Assembly: GCA_036583965.1 (NCBI GenBank) | Contig: JAZBQD010000015.1 | Coordinates: 27,440,310 to 27,504,309 of the forward strand | Reading direction: 5' to 3' | DNA length: 64,000 bases | Source of the DNA: Prunella strophiata | Taxonomy: Eukaryota > Chordata > Aves > Passeriformes > Prunellidae | In this document: positions 13,561 through 25,344 of the stretch, one piece after another | Layout: every line of letters begins with the position of its first letter | How positions within the stretch are numbered: position 1 is the stretch's first letter | Program-made: the position numbers and the translations under genes | The notes under the pieces: generated by a model | Seen by the model: the letters and a program-made list of their open reading frames with translations, nothing else | Databases searched by the model: none | Told to the model about the DNA's origin: nothing

Positions 13561-13755
13561 AATATTGGCTTGTTGTTTACAGTTAATAAGATACACAGGA
13601 ACCCTCCCCTGGCAGGGCAGATAAAGTGCCATGACAGATATCATCGATTTGCACTTCCACGCTCTCGCACTCCCTGCTTGGTAGGCAGCTGGGTGATCTC
13701 TGCACGTCATGGTTTTCACCTTTCTCCTGCTCGGGGTGAAAGACAGAGTTAGAAT
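13561..13755. promoter_or_regulatory. Candidate conserved non-coding or regulatory patch with retained CpG
   Basis: CpG is rare in the window, yet five occur in about 100 bp here (in ATCGAT, CACGCTCTCGCA, CACGTC and CTCGGG contexts). A forkhead-like TTGTTTAC lies at about 13572. Two overlapping short open frames on opposite strands have no recognisable domains. The call rests on composition and motifs only, and an unrecognised old repeat would look similar. Confidence 0.25.
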
Positions 13756-14056
13756 GTCACTTTTTCTCAGTAAATCTTCACCATGTGCCCTGTTCTGCTT
13801 CTGCTATTAGAAGTTTCATTAACTTTTTCAAGTAAGCTACATAAACAGTCAAAGGCAGGAGCTGAATTGGAAGTAAAGAGAGAGTTACTTCTTAGTTCAG
13901 CTGTTAATTAAAACAGGGGGAGGGGGGCAGCAGAGAGGCTGCTAAGGGATGGGCTAGTTCAATTCCAAAGAGCTCCATAGAGAATGCAGAGAAGCTGAAG
14001 CAATTTCAAGGGAGCCAAAACATTATTTACCAAGAAGGCAATAGAGTCAGCACAGA

Positions 14057-14180
14057 CAGAAAGAGTTTCCAAATGTGACCAGCGAGGCAATTTAGATGTT
14101 AAACAATTGTGCCTTCCTGCAGAAAGAGTTTCCAATTCCAAATGTGCTCAGTGAGACAAGTTAGATCTTTAACAACAGTA
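14057..14180. repeat. Diverged tandem duplication, period about 63 bp
   Basis: CAGAAAGAGTTTCC at 14057 recurs at 14120. Downstream, AAATGTGACCAGCGAGGCAA is paralleled by AAATGTGCTCAGTGAGACAA, and TTAGATGTTAAACAA by TTAGATCTTTAACAA. The copies differ by substitutions and a small insertion, so this is an old local duplication. Confidence 0.8.
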
Positions 14181-14647
14181 GTCTCTCTCTCTGCTTAGAT
14201 AATAAATCTGTGCTTTTACAAATCTCAGAGTGACAGAAATAATTGTGGAAACATCAGCCTCTAAATCTAGTGATATTTACTTTATAGGGAAATACAACAA
14301 AGGCTGAGGGCTCCCAAACCATTTTTTTTCCAAGCTTCCTTTTCTAACAGCTATCACATGTAGAAAGAAAATTATATTAAAACATTTAAATAATGTTTTA
14401 TTAGGAAATTAAATAAACTGCAATAGGAAAACTTGTTAAATAGAACAACAAAGGATGTATAATCCAGACATTAAAAAAAGCTAAAGGTTTGAAAATAAAT
14501 CTGTAGCCTGACACTAGACTCAATGCTAACTGAGGTCCTTTCCTTATCTTCACATTCTACATCCACTCAAATTTACCATGTGAAGTACAGTTCCTTCCCC
14601 AACACCCTCTTTGCCTAGTGTGCAGCACCAGTTTCTGTTTTTCAAAG
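14181..14647. other. AT-rich non-coding stretch
   Basis: I see nothing recognisable between the 63-bp duplication and the next CR1 tail. Confidence 0.6.
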
Positions 14648-14698
14648 GCTGAACTCTATGATCTCAGAGGTCTTTTCCAACTTATTGATTCTATGATA
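14648..14698 (+). mobile_element. CR1 LINE 3' tail
   Basis: GGCTGAACTCTATGATCTCA, GAGGTCTTTTCCAAC and GATTCTATGAT form a good match to the final 50 bp of avian CR1 elements in sense orientation, ending in the characteristic ATTCTATGAT octamer repeat. Severe 5' truncation is normal for this family. Confidence 0.85.
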
Positions 14699-16432
14699 TC
14701 TTGAAGGATGGGAAGAGGACTCTATCACTGATTATCTCTCACTAAAAAAGGTTCAGGTTCCTCTCAGAAAAATCTCACTCTGGATTTGTGCTACATTAAC
14801 TACAAATTTCTCTTTAACTTAAATTTAAGAACAGTCTTCTACTCCAAAGAAATGTGTTTCATCTTCATGAGTTCTCTTCTTTTCCTTAACCTCTGAAGAG
14901 CCTGAGGACTGGAACACACTGTCAGGGCAAAACCAGTTATTAGCCAGCTTTCTCTGTCTCCTGCTGCTTAAATAACCAACTTGGGAACAAGCAAATTAAA
15001 TTTTTCTACAATGTGCCAGAACAATATAAGATTTGCACCCAGCTCAAAACAATTCATGTTACTGAGAGAAATCTCTCCAGATTACTTTAATGTGAGAAGA
15101 CACAGACACATACAGAAACACAGTACAAGTTAAAAAACAAGAAATTGAGTTACAAACATCAGTTCTTTGAATTGTGTGCTTGCAAAACTACAGACAACTT
15201 TTTCTTTACTGTGAAAAAATAGCCTAATATTTTCTTTTACTCAACACTTCAGTTAGTGTTATATAAATTGTGAAAAGGACAATACAATGCATACTGGAGG
15301 GCTATGTAGTTCTGGGGTGGGGTGAGATGGGGTGGTCTGGGTTTGTTTATTTGCTTGTTTTAATTGCAGCACATTTCTGAAACCAGAACCCAACCAAGAC
15401 ATGATTTTTCTGGAAAATGCATGAGTAACATGTAGATTAAGAAGACAGTTTTATTGAGTAGGAATCAGATGTAAAATATCAGATATTTAAAAGGGGTCCT
15501 CTTCCTCTTCTGTTTGTCTTTATATATAATATGACAGCCAACTCACTAGAATATTGGAATCAAATATATTTTTTACTATACTGCAATACCTGAAAAAAGT
15601 GGCACCTTCAGGAATCATGTCGCAATGCTGACAATATGTACTGTGATATGCAGAAATCTAATTTAGTGGATCCATTCCAGTGCCTGTAAAAATCCAGTTC
15701 TGATACACTGAAGAGTTTTAATCAGGCAAGCAGAGAAATTCAACACCCTATTAAAATTCCTACTCATTTATTTGTACATACATGAGGAGTACATACTGAA
15801 AGAATGGGTTTGTAGTGGGAGTCTTTTCCCCACCCACTTCCAAATTACTGCAGGAATTCTTAATTTCTAGACAATTACTTAAAAAAAACCCCCTATTTTA
15901 ATGTTTTTCTGAATCATGTTCTATGTAGAATTCCCCTGAACCACTGAAACCTAGAAAAAGCCTGAGGTTATTTTAATAAAACTCAAAATTGTAGTCACAT
16001 GAACAATATATAGAAAAGTTCTACATATTTATGCTTTTCTGAGAGACTATGATATTTGCAATAACCACATTCAAATATATCCAGTTCTGACACTGAGCTA
16101 AGAAAGGTTATTAAAGGCATTACAGATGCAAAGTTTGCAAAGATGTATCAAGGGTCATCAGTAATAAAATATAAATAAATTAAGAAAAGTTATGATTATG
16201 GAAAACATTTTTTCTTTCCTGCATACCTGATCTCTCACAAAAAGAAATTGCAAACTGTTTCAGGAATATAATTCCAAGAGTAGAGCACATTTCTACTGGT
16301 AAAGAGCTGAAACTTTTTCTTTAAGTATTAATAGGTTCTTTTCTAGAACTCAAACTAACTTGGATTTAATTACCTAAAAAAAACACATTCCCAAGTTCTA
16401 ATTTAGTCCAATAGTTTATTGAAGTTTATTTC
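14699..16432. other. AT-rich non-coding stretch flanking the AATAT array
   Basis: No gene or transposon is recognised. The left flank of the satellite is ordinary sequence up to TTTATTTCT, with no decayed pentamers before the array starts. Confidence 0.6.
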
Positions 16433-18181
16433 TATAATATAATATAATATAATATAATATAATATAATATAATATAATATAATATAATATAATATAATAT
16501 AATATAATATAATATAATATAATATAATATAATATAATATAATATAATATAATATAATATAATATAATATAATATAATATAATATAATATAATATAATAT
16601 AATATAATATAATATAATATAATATAATATAATATAATATAATATAATATAATATAATATAATATAATATAATATAATATAATATAATATAATATAATAT
16701 AATATAATATAATATAATATAATATAATATAATATAATATAATATAATATAATATAATATAATATAATATAATATAATATAATATAATATAATATAATAT
16801 AATATAATATAATATAATATAATATAATATAATATAATATAATATAATATAATATAATATAATATAATATAATATAATATAATATAATATAATATAATAT
16901 AATATAATATAATATAATATAATATAATATAATATAATATAATATAATATAATATAATATAATATAATATAATATAATATAATATAATATAATATAATAT
17001 AATATAATATAATATAATATAATATAATATAATATAATATAATATAATATAATATAATATAATATAATATAATATAATATAATATAATATAATATAATAT
17101 AATATAATATAATATAATATAATATAATATAATATAATATAATATAATATAATATAATATAATATAATATAATATAATATAATATAATATAATATAATAT
17201 AATATAATATAATATAATATAATATAATATAATATAATATAATATAATATAATATAATATAATATAATATAATATAATATAATATAATATAATATAATAT
17301 AATATAATATAATATAATATAATATAATATAATATAATATAATATAATATAATATAATATAATATAATATAATATAATATAATATAATATAATATAATAT
17401 AATATAATATAATATAATATAATATAATATAATATAATATAATATAATATAATATAATATAATATAATATAATATAATATAATATAATATAATATAATAT
17501 AATATAATATAATATAATATAATATAATATAATATAATATAATATAATATAATATAATATAATATAATATAATATAATATAATATAATATAATATAATAT
17601 AATATAATATAATATAATATAATATAATATAATATAATATAATATAATATAATATAATATAATATAATATAATATAATATAATATAATATAATATAATAT
17701 AATATAATATAATATAATATAATATAATATAATATAATATAATATAATATAATATAATATAATATAATATAATATAATATAATATAATATAATATAATAT
17801 AATATAATATAATATAATATAATATAATATAATATAATATAATATAATATAATATAATATAATATAATATAATATAATATAATATAATATAATATAATAT
17901 AATATAATATAATATAATATAATATAATATAATATAATATAATATAATATAATATAATATAATATAATATAATATAATATAATATAATATAATATAATAT
18001 AATATAATATAATATAATATAATATAATATAATATAATATAATATAATATAATATAATATAATATAATATAATATAATATAATATAATATAATATAATAT
18101 AATATAATATAATATAATATAATATAATATAATATAATATAATATAATATAATATAATATAATATAATATAATATAATATA
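16433..18181. repeat. (AATAT)n pentanucleotide array, about 350 copies, uninterrupted
   Basis: The array is a run of about 1749 bp of the pentamer AATAT (ATATT on the other strand) with no visible substitution, insertion or phase change. The left edge is abrupt. The right edge passes through a degenerate zone (18182-18215). On the minus strand all three frames lack stops because ATATT units contain none, giving a spurious open frame of more than 600 codons with a YIILY pentapeptide repeat. The plus strand has TAA in every repeat. Sequence of this kind melts easily and resembles base-unpairing or matrix-attachment DNA. Whether it acts that way is unknown, and the true length may differ because such arrays are hard to assemble. 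Confidence 0.98.
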
Positions 18182-18215
18182 TAATAATATACAATAATAT
18201 ATACAATAATAATTC
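18182..18215. repeat. Degenerate right border of the AATAT array
   Basis: After the last perfect unit the sequence changes to ATAATAATATACAATAATAT and then a second ATACAATAATAA block, where CAATAAT variants replace AATAT. No equivalent zone exists on the left, so decayed units survive on one side only. Confidence 0.85.
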
Positions 18216-21200
18216 ATGTTGACTTGAAAACATGCTGACAAATTACTTTCTCTAGCTGAAGCAACAACAGTTCTTTTTCCTTAGGTAAATGAAAAGTTGT
18301 ACAGAATTGCTCCAGTTGTGCTGCTTCCTTATTTCCATCTCAGTGGGATCCCTCATATTTGTCTGTAAGTTGTGCTCCCAGTGATTGATTGGTTCATCAG
18401 CATCTTGTGGGACTATATACCCTATATTTATGACAAAATATAGCTATTAGAGTACTTAATGATCTTTCTGCAATTTTTTTATTGCAGCCACATACATACA
18501 TATATATATAAATATATATCTCAATTATTTAGAGCAGCAGTCTGCAAAAGGACACGTTTGATGGAGATGTACAAGAAAATCTACTAGAGTGTGAGAGGAG
18601 AATATTAAAACTTCAGTAGTAAATGTCTCTAACTTATTAATAAATACATAAATATATATATATAAATAAACATATAGATATAGATACGTGAATTCTTGGG
18701 GTGCTCAGAAAATTTTTAGTAATGGAATGTGTGATCAAAAAAGCTTGGAGACCACTGACTCATAGAATCAGAAATATCAGCAATGGTGTTTAGAAGTCAG
18801 GAGAGTTACACTCAAAAAGCAGACCTTTCTGTGGTAGGAGCACATGATGGTGTTGCATTTTTCATGTCAAATAATTGTTAGTGCACAATGCAGACATCAA
18901 GATTAGTCAGTCTTCTCTTTCTGTGGTGGCATCTCAGGATAAAAATATGATATATTTTAAGCTGATATTTTTAAAGCTAAATAAGTAAATTTTCATTATT
19001 TCAGTGAAACAACTGAAAGAACATTTTACAGAATGCAGTAAGTTGTCTCTTAAACAAATTAGTCATTTTAAGATAATTACATGTAATTGACTAGAGATGT
19101 TTTTGCGAAAGACACCTTATGCAGAGAACATAAAATATGGCAATAATAACAATTTCTTTACATGCTAAAATATATATTTTATTGGTAGTTTAATGCAGAT
19201 GGCTTTGCATATATTTACACCACACTGTCTTACTATGTTGACATATGGTGAGTAAATTCTAACTGGTGCATGTCCAAGGACATCCACAGCTGTTGGAAAG
19301 ATCATCAGCTCTGACAAAAATGCACAAAAATTTAGATATGGCTAAAAGAAATGAAAAAGCATATTTTAAAACTAAATGAAGGGAATTTTTTTCCACCTAA
19401 AAAATTCTACCTAAACCTTTGAGTCATACTCTGAAGAGTCTTCATCTCTTTGGGAAGAAAAAGAGAGACTTGTTAAGCTGCAACATGAATGTCCTATAGT
19501 TCTAAAGAATCAGAAGAGCAAAGTTAAAAATCTGTTGTTCTTCCATGAAAACGGAATAGTACTGTTGTATGTTTGCTTTTTATTAAAAAAAAAAAAATAA
19601 AAACAAAAAAAAAAACCTTTTTCAGTACTTTTAGATTTTGAGAGATTTAGTAAGAAGTAAGACAACCATAAATCCACATAGCTCACCTAAGCTTTGAAAA
19701 ATACAGAATAGCTGCTCTTCAAAGTCTTCATGGTTAGTTGAGGCAGTGTGAGAAACTTAAAACTCATATTTTGAAGCCTTGAATTTTTACCTTGCATAAT
19801 GAATCTATTAAAAAATCAAAAATAGGATACAGTATACTGTAATTGTTTATGAAGAAGTAATTTCATTGTCACTTCTGTGATTTCATAACATCAGGGTAAT
19901 TGTTCAGATGAGAGATGGAGTGATTCAGAGTACAATGATATTGCATTTCTCAGTCAAGTGAATAAAAGGATTTTATAGACAATGAGTTCTCACATAATAT
20001 TTCACAGAGATTTTAATGGTAAATCTTTGTTTGTTTGTTTTTGTTTTTTTTTTTTCAATTGTTTTACTGGAACAAGAGGGCTCTGAAATCACCTCTTTTC
20101 AAGTAGAGTGAAAGTAGGTTTGCAGTAAAGCTGAATTCTTTACATCTTTCTATTTTCATGTCTTTATAGGGTGATAAACACAGTAAAAAATAATCATAAT
20201 CACATTTATTCTGTAGATATCATACATGCCTGAGATGGGAATCTTCCTATGCACATCTACAACTACATAAAACTACTAAATATATATATTTTTTTTAATT
20301 TCATTATTTTTAACTCTTTTTCCAATAATTGTTTCATTTATATAGTACATATAGAATTTAGGTTCCTTGTCATAATGACTTATACTACTGGTAGGAGGAA
20401 ATAATATTTTCGGTCCAAATTTTTACCTTACGCTTTTCTGATCTATTTTAATTAAAAATAAAATTGTTGTCTTCTAAATATTCCTTCAATGTCTTGAAAT
20501 CTGCAAAAGCTGTTGAGTATGCATGGCATTTTAATCTCCTCAAAAGACAAAGTGATACTTTCCAAATTATTATAGAGGTGGGAATCCATAATTAAATATC
20601 TTGGTTTACTTTGACAGGCAACTATATATATTAGGAAACTGAGCAAAATACTTAAATTCCTATCCTTTTGTTGATCAGCACATCTTTCATTTGATCAGCA
20701 TATAAGATACACATTGGTGTAATACATGCATTTATAACCACAATTTAAAATAACACAGAGAAAAAAAAAAAAAGTTGATATGAGAGTGACAGTGACATTA
20801 CCACTACTTTTATATATAGACTTTGTGATGCAGTGAATTGAGTTTTTTATGCCTCCTTGTCCTGGTGTGCACTCCCTTATACTCCAGTAAGATTGATGGG
20901 GAGACTATGTCAGTATTATAGATTTATGCTTATGGTGAAGTAAAATATTGAAGAATTTGGAAACCTTAATTCTGCTCCTCTGGAGATAGACCTCTAGAAA
21001 ATAGAGGTTTTAAACTCAAATTCAAAAAGTGTGATTTTAGGGCTGAAAATGCTGGGAGATTAAGCAATCTACCCCAGTCTTTACTTACAAAGACTTACTT
21101 ACACTTTGCCACTTACAAAGTGTTCATTTGGGATTTGAACTTGAAGATGTTAAATGCTGCTGTGATTCAGTTAGACAGATATTCACCAAGAGTTGAATGC

Positions 21201-21811
21201 AATGCTTAGTAAATATCATAATTGCTTTCTTCCCCAGTGAATTCGAAGAGCTTTGCATCAGTCTCTTAGCCATAGCAAAGGCTTCTTTTCCCACGTGTCC
21301 TCTGATTAATTCTCTGTCTTCATTTAAAGCCAGGGCAAAGCTGTGTCTTTGTTCTCCTGGTGTTCTCATGTTTGTCAGTTCAATTCCTCCTGCTTCTAGG
21401 GACAAAACAACTGTTTACCATAACTCCACCTGATGCTGATTTCTGCCAAAAGCAATTGGAGAGAATCTTAAGGTGAATGCAGATGTTTCCTTGGATTTTT
21501 ATCCATTTTCCTGTATTAATCATCCAGTCCTGGAACGTGTGGATTTTAGAATACATAAAAATTTACAGTGTTGCTCAAACTAGCTGAATGTAAATGTAGA
21601 AAAATATTTTAAATTTAGTTTCTCTCCCTCTCCATTTCTCCAGAACTACAATAAATGGATCATTCTTACTAAATTCAAATCAGAAAATCAGAATTGTATT
21701 GTTTTTTTAACTTACTGTGCAGTTACAGAAATTATATGTGAGAAAACATAAAATTTATATTGCTATTATTCTTTTAAGAATTTGTCCCATGAAATATTAG
21801 GTCATTATCTG
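18216..21811. other. AT-rich non-coding stretch
   Basis: No gene is recognised. Short TA/TAA-rich tracts occur at about 18498-18520 and 18640-18690, with an A-rich run near 19587-19617 and a T run near 20041-20056. None of these marks a known element. Confidence 0.6.
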
Positions 21812-21891
21812 AAAAAAAAAAAAAAAAAAAACAAAAAAAAAAACCATAACCAAAAAAAAAAAAAAAAAAAAAAAAAAGAAAAAGAAAAAAA
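21812..21891. repeat. A-rich low-complexity tract
   Basis: Eighty bases are almost only adenine, broken by a few C and G (ACCATAACC in the middle, GAAAAAG near the end). No retrotransposon body could be recognised on either side, so I treat it as simple low complexity, not a poly(A) tail. Confidence 0.9.
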
Positions 21892-23219
21892 CCCCACCAG
21901 AATCCAAAATACTTTTTAAAAACCTTTTTGCACAAGAGTATGTTTCATAAGAGTAAGTTAGAATCTGTGGTAGAATAGAGCAGAGAAGTTAATTGTCTTT
22001 CTAGGCAATTCAAATAGTTTCCTCAGATATGCTTATGAAGCTTACTTACATTGTAATAGAAATTTGAGGCTTTGGAGGAACAATAAATATGCTCCCTGAG
22101 AGGACAGCAGTAGTTTCAAACTAAAATGTCAGGAAAAATAATTTCTTATCTTAACAGGTTTGAGGAACCATTACACAAAAAGTGTCCCTGAATGGTGTGT
22201 AAAGAATATCAATGTTCTCTCAAAATACAGAAAATAAGTTTTCTTTTAAGATAAGTAAATCCCTTCAAATAGTTCTGGGAATCTCTCTCCTTAAGCTGAA
22301 AGATGATATGCTCCTTTATTGATATTTATTTGAGGAATTTGGTCTTCCCCTGACTTGTGCAGGAAGAGGAAAGGGATATATTTAAGGAATTTGATGTACA
22401 AAGACTTGTGCCAAATATTTGAAGTTTATCATTTCAAATAACTTAATAGCTGTCCTACTGGAGTTTCTTTGGCTCCACCTTCTCTTTTATTCAAGAATGA
22501 TCATTTTGATGCTAAGTAAAGGCGTTAATGAGATGATGGTACAGTGATATGTTTCCCCATGCAGTCACGACTAATGTCTCTCTAGTTTTCTTGCATTCCC
22601 ACTGGTGCAAACTAACCATATGGAAAAGTAATGTGCTACATTAGGAAAATTATCCCACAGTCCATATAATTCCATTACTCACCTATTCATCAGAAATACA
22701 TAGAAAAGACTTTGAAATTACTCTGCAGCTATCTTACTGTGTAAAAATTTCCACCATTGCTACAAAATATTTCCTAGAGTTTCTTGCAGTAGTTCAAATT
22801 TGTGAAAAGTTTAAAATTTTAAAATCAAGCTTTACTTAAGAAGAAAGAACATTCTAAATTCTTATTAGGTCCCATTCTGAAAAATATTTCAGGGTTAAAT
22901 TATATTCTGAAGAAAATGTCTTGCAATTTCCATGGTCTAAGTTTTCATTATATAATTTATATGGAAAAATATGTATTATAAAATAATTACAATTATTAAT
23001 AATGATTTCTTCCTAAGGGTATTAAATTATAGATTTTTAGCATATTGCAGTTTTTATGCTTTTATGACAAGGCAAAAATTTGGAAAAGAAAAATTTGATG
23101 AAATCTATATTTTAATAACTGTTTTCAAAATAACAGCTCCTTTTACTGACATATGCCTCTATTGAAGTTTATACAACAAGCTGTGCTGAAAATAGAACTT
23201 TGCTATTACTATTTCACTG
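21892..23219. other. AT-rich non-coding stretch
   Basis: I see no recognisable gene, RNA or mobile element. Confidence 0.6.
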
Positions 23220-23440
23220 CTGCCCATGCGGGTACAAGATTAATTCACCAGAGAAGAAAAGCCTGGTTTACAGAAAATAAGCCATTGTGCTAAATTGAAT
23301 GAATCATTAGTAGCGGTGAACCCTGAGGAGATTTAAAGCTGGATCGAGATTGACTAATGAGAAAATGAAAGGAATATGGCTCCAATCCTGACTAATTAAT
23401 CAGTGAAAGCCACATGCCAGAGTTTCCAACAACAGGGTAA
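23220..23440. promoter_or_regulatory. Candidate conserved non-coding element rich in homeodomain core sites
   Basis: Within about 220 bp there are many TAAT/ATTA cores, including GATTAATTCACC, GATTGACTAATGAG and GACTAATTAATCAG. Three CpG-containing words (GCGGG, AGCGG, TCGAG) are also kept in a region otherwise poor in CpG. The text is balanced and free of simple repeats, unlike its flanks. Developmental enhancers often look like this, but no conservation data are available here, so the call is tentative. Confidence 0.3.
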
Positions 23441-25289
23441 ACCTACCCCATGTTCAAAGTCATGCTTTTAAACAATTACTTTTTCTGTCTGGAATTTTAT
23501 TTAGATACTCATGCAAGTCATTCAGACCATTGCCTACACTATGGTGGGATATTGTCCTGTGTAAAATGCCTTGCATTTAGAATTTAGGTGTATTTCTGTG
23601 CTATATCACAATTTCAAGCTTGCAATATGTTGCTGTTGATTATTTTGCCACTGCAGGTTTCAAACTCTAACACTGTTACTTGGAACTTGTTATTTTTAGC
23701 ACATAATCAACTTCTGATTTATGTGGTTTTTGGTTGTAACCTAGTACCTGTGTGGCCATTTACTTTTTTCTTGGACATCTTCAGTGAGCTAAGTGCACAT
23801 GAACTGGTTTTTACATTATATTAATCCTCAGTATGATTATTATTATATTAATCCTCAGCATCCAAGTTGTATTGTGTTTATCAAAAAGGTAATGTACAGT
23901 TAGCCTGCACCTCCATGGAGAAGCTACAGTGTGTAGGAAACTTGAGATTTTCTGAATATAGACAGATCACTGTAGATATGTACTTAGAGTAGGTTTGATT
24001 TTCTGGAGGCACTTGCTGATGTTAATCATTCTTTCAATACCACCCTTTGTGGTATTGAATTTAAAGCATTGTTCAGACCATAAGTTCACAATCTAAAGGT
24101 GACAAAACCAGAATGTTGTGTGTTGTATCCAATGAGTAGTCACACATATATTCCTCAGGAATCCAGCCCCATCCGGGTTTGGACCCTACTTACCATATAT
24201 TGAGGACAGGTTTGTGACTTCAGCAGGTGAGATTTCCACTTTTCATATAGTTGTTTCAAAGTTTCAAATTAATTCTCAGAACAACATAACAGGATCAGAG
24301 TAGTTAAAGAACCCACTTTATTTTCATTCATTATAAGCAGTCTTGACATCAGGCACAATGCTCTGCTGACAATTCTTCCAATGCAAGGCTACAAACTAGC
24401 AGGGACAAGCACAGAGTCACATCAACTCAGATGAAAAGTAAAGCAAGCAACCCAGGTAAGAATGGATGGAGGAAAGAACTTTCCACCACTTTATTCACTT
24501 AACACTAGGGGCAACATTCACCCTGCATTTGGGTTCAAGTTTATGCAGTACAGTTTCACACACATTGAAGCTAGACTGTGTGCAAGCTCTGGTTTACCAA
24601 GTAATAAATATCTCAAAGTGTCAGCTGAAAGATATGTACATTCACATAGATAACAACAAACCATGGATTGAGAAACTTGCACTTTTTGTTGTCCCTGTGG
24701 ACAGGGAGTGATGCTGCCTATTCTTTGTGACATGCCACTTGAGTAGTTATGCTTCTAAAAAACAGATCATCAAAGAAAGCTCTGCTGCAGCTGTAATGAT
24801 ATTAACTACATGTGCAGAATACTTATGCAGGAAGCAGCATAAATTTACTGTAGTGTTATCATCTCAATAGAGGTGTTTTCTTATTATAACATGATTTCAT
24901 AGAGGTAATGAGGTTTGTAGTCATTTTGCTCACAGAAGTCACTAATACAATAGTTAAGAGAGAGTCACCTACTTCCCATGCAATTATTTCTGGATAAAAA
25001 TTTTGCAATGTATTTATGATTCATTTCCTATTACCTTACTACCTTGCATGATTCACAGCACAATTATTATTTATTCAGTATCATCTGAAATGAAATTATC
25101 ATCATGAAATGCAAAACAAGTAGAAAAATACATTTCTGGAAAGCTATATAGGCTATCAAAGTAAGTATTTTTAATTATTTCGTAACTAAATTTTAACTCT
25201 ATTCAAACATCCAAATTGCTTACAATTTCCTTATCACTAAAGAAATATTTGAAATGTTAGTATTGGCTTAAACCTTGTACTGGGCAGTA
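23441..25289. other. AT-rich non-coding stretch
   Basis: No gene is recognised. The stretch contains a repeated ATATTAATCCTCAG (near 23817 and 23848) and the perfect hairpin listed separately at 24033-24059. Confidence 0.6.
24033..24059. repeat. Perfect inverted repeat, 11-bp arms, 5-base loop
   Basis: TTCAATACCAC and its exact reverse complement GTGGTATTGAA flank the loop CCTTT. The stem is too short for a typical pre-microRNA, and no T-run follows to suggest a terminator. Confidence 0.85.
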
Positions 25290-25344
25290 TTTTTTTTCTT
25301 TTTCTTTTTTTCCTTTTTTTTTTCTTTTCTTTTTTATTTTTTTT
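25290..25344. repeat. Poly-pyrimidine (T-rich) tract
   Basis: About 55 bases are T with scattered C, ending in an A-interrupted T run. An open frame of phenylalanine-rich sequence across it is compositional. No flanking element is recognised. Confidence 0.85.

Noticed and set aside
16403..18241. Open frame of more than 600 codons on the minus strand with a YIILY repeat
   Set aside because: It is only the stop-free translation of the AATAT array. All three frames are open and the flanks add no domain.
18767..18800. CATAGAATCAGAAATATCAG resembling a CR1 3' end
   Set aside because: Only about a dozen bases fit the CR1 terminus and the following sequence lacks the GGTTGGAAGGGAC block.
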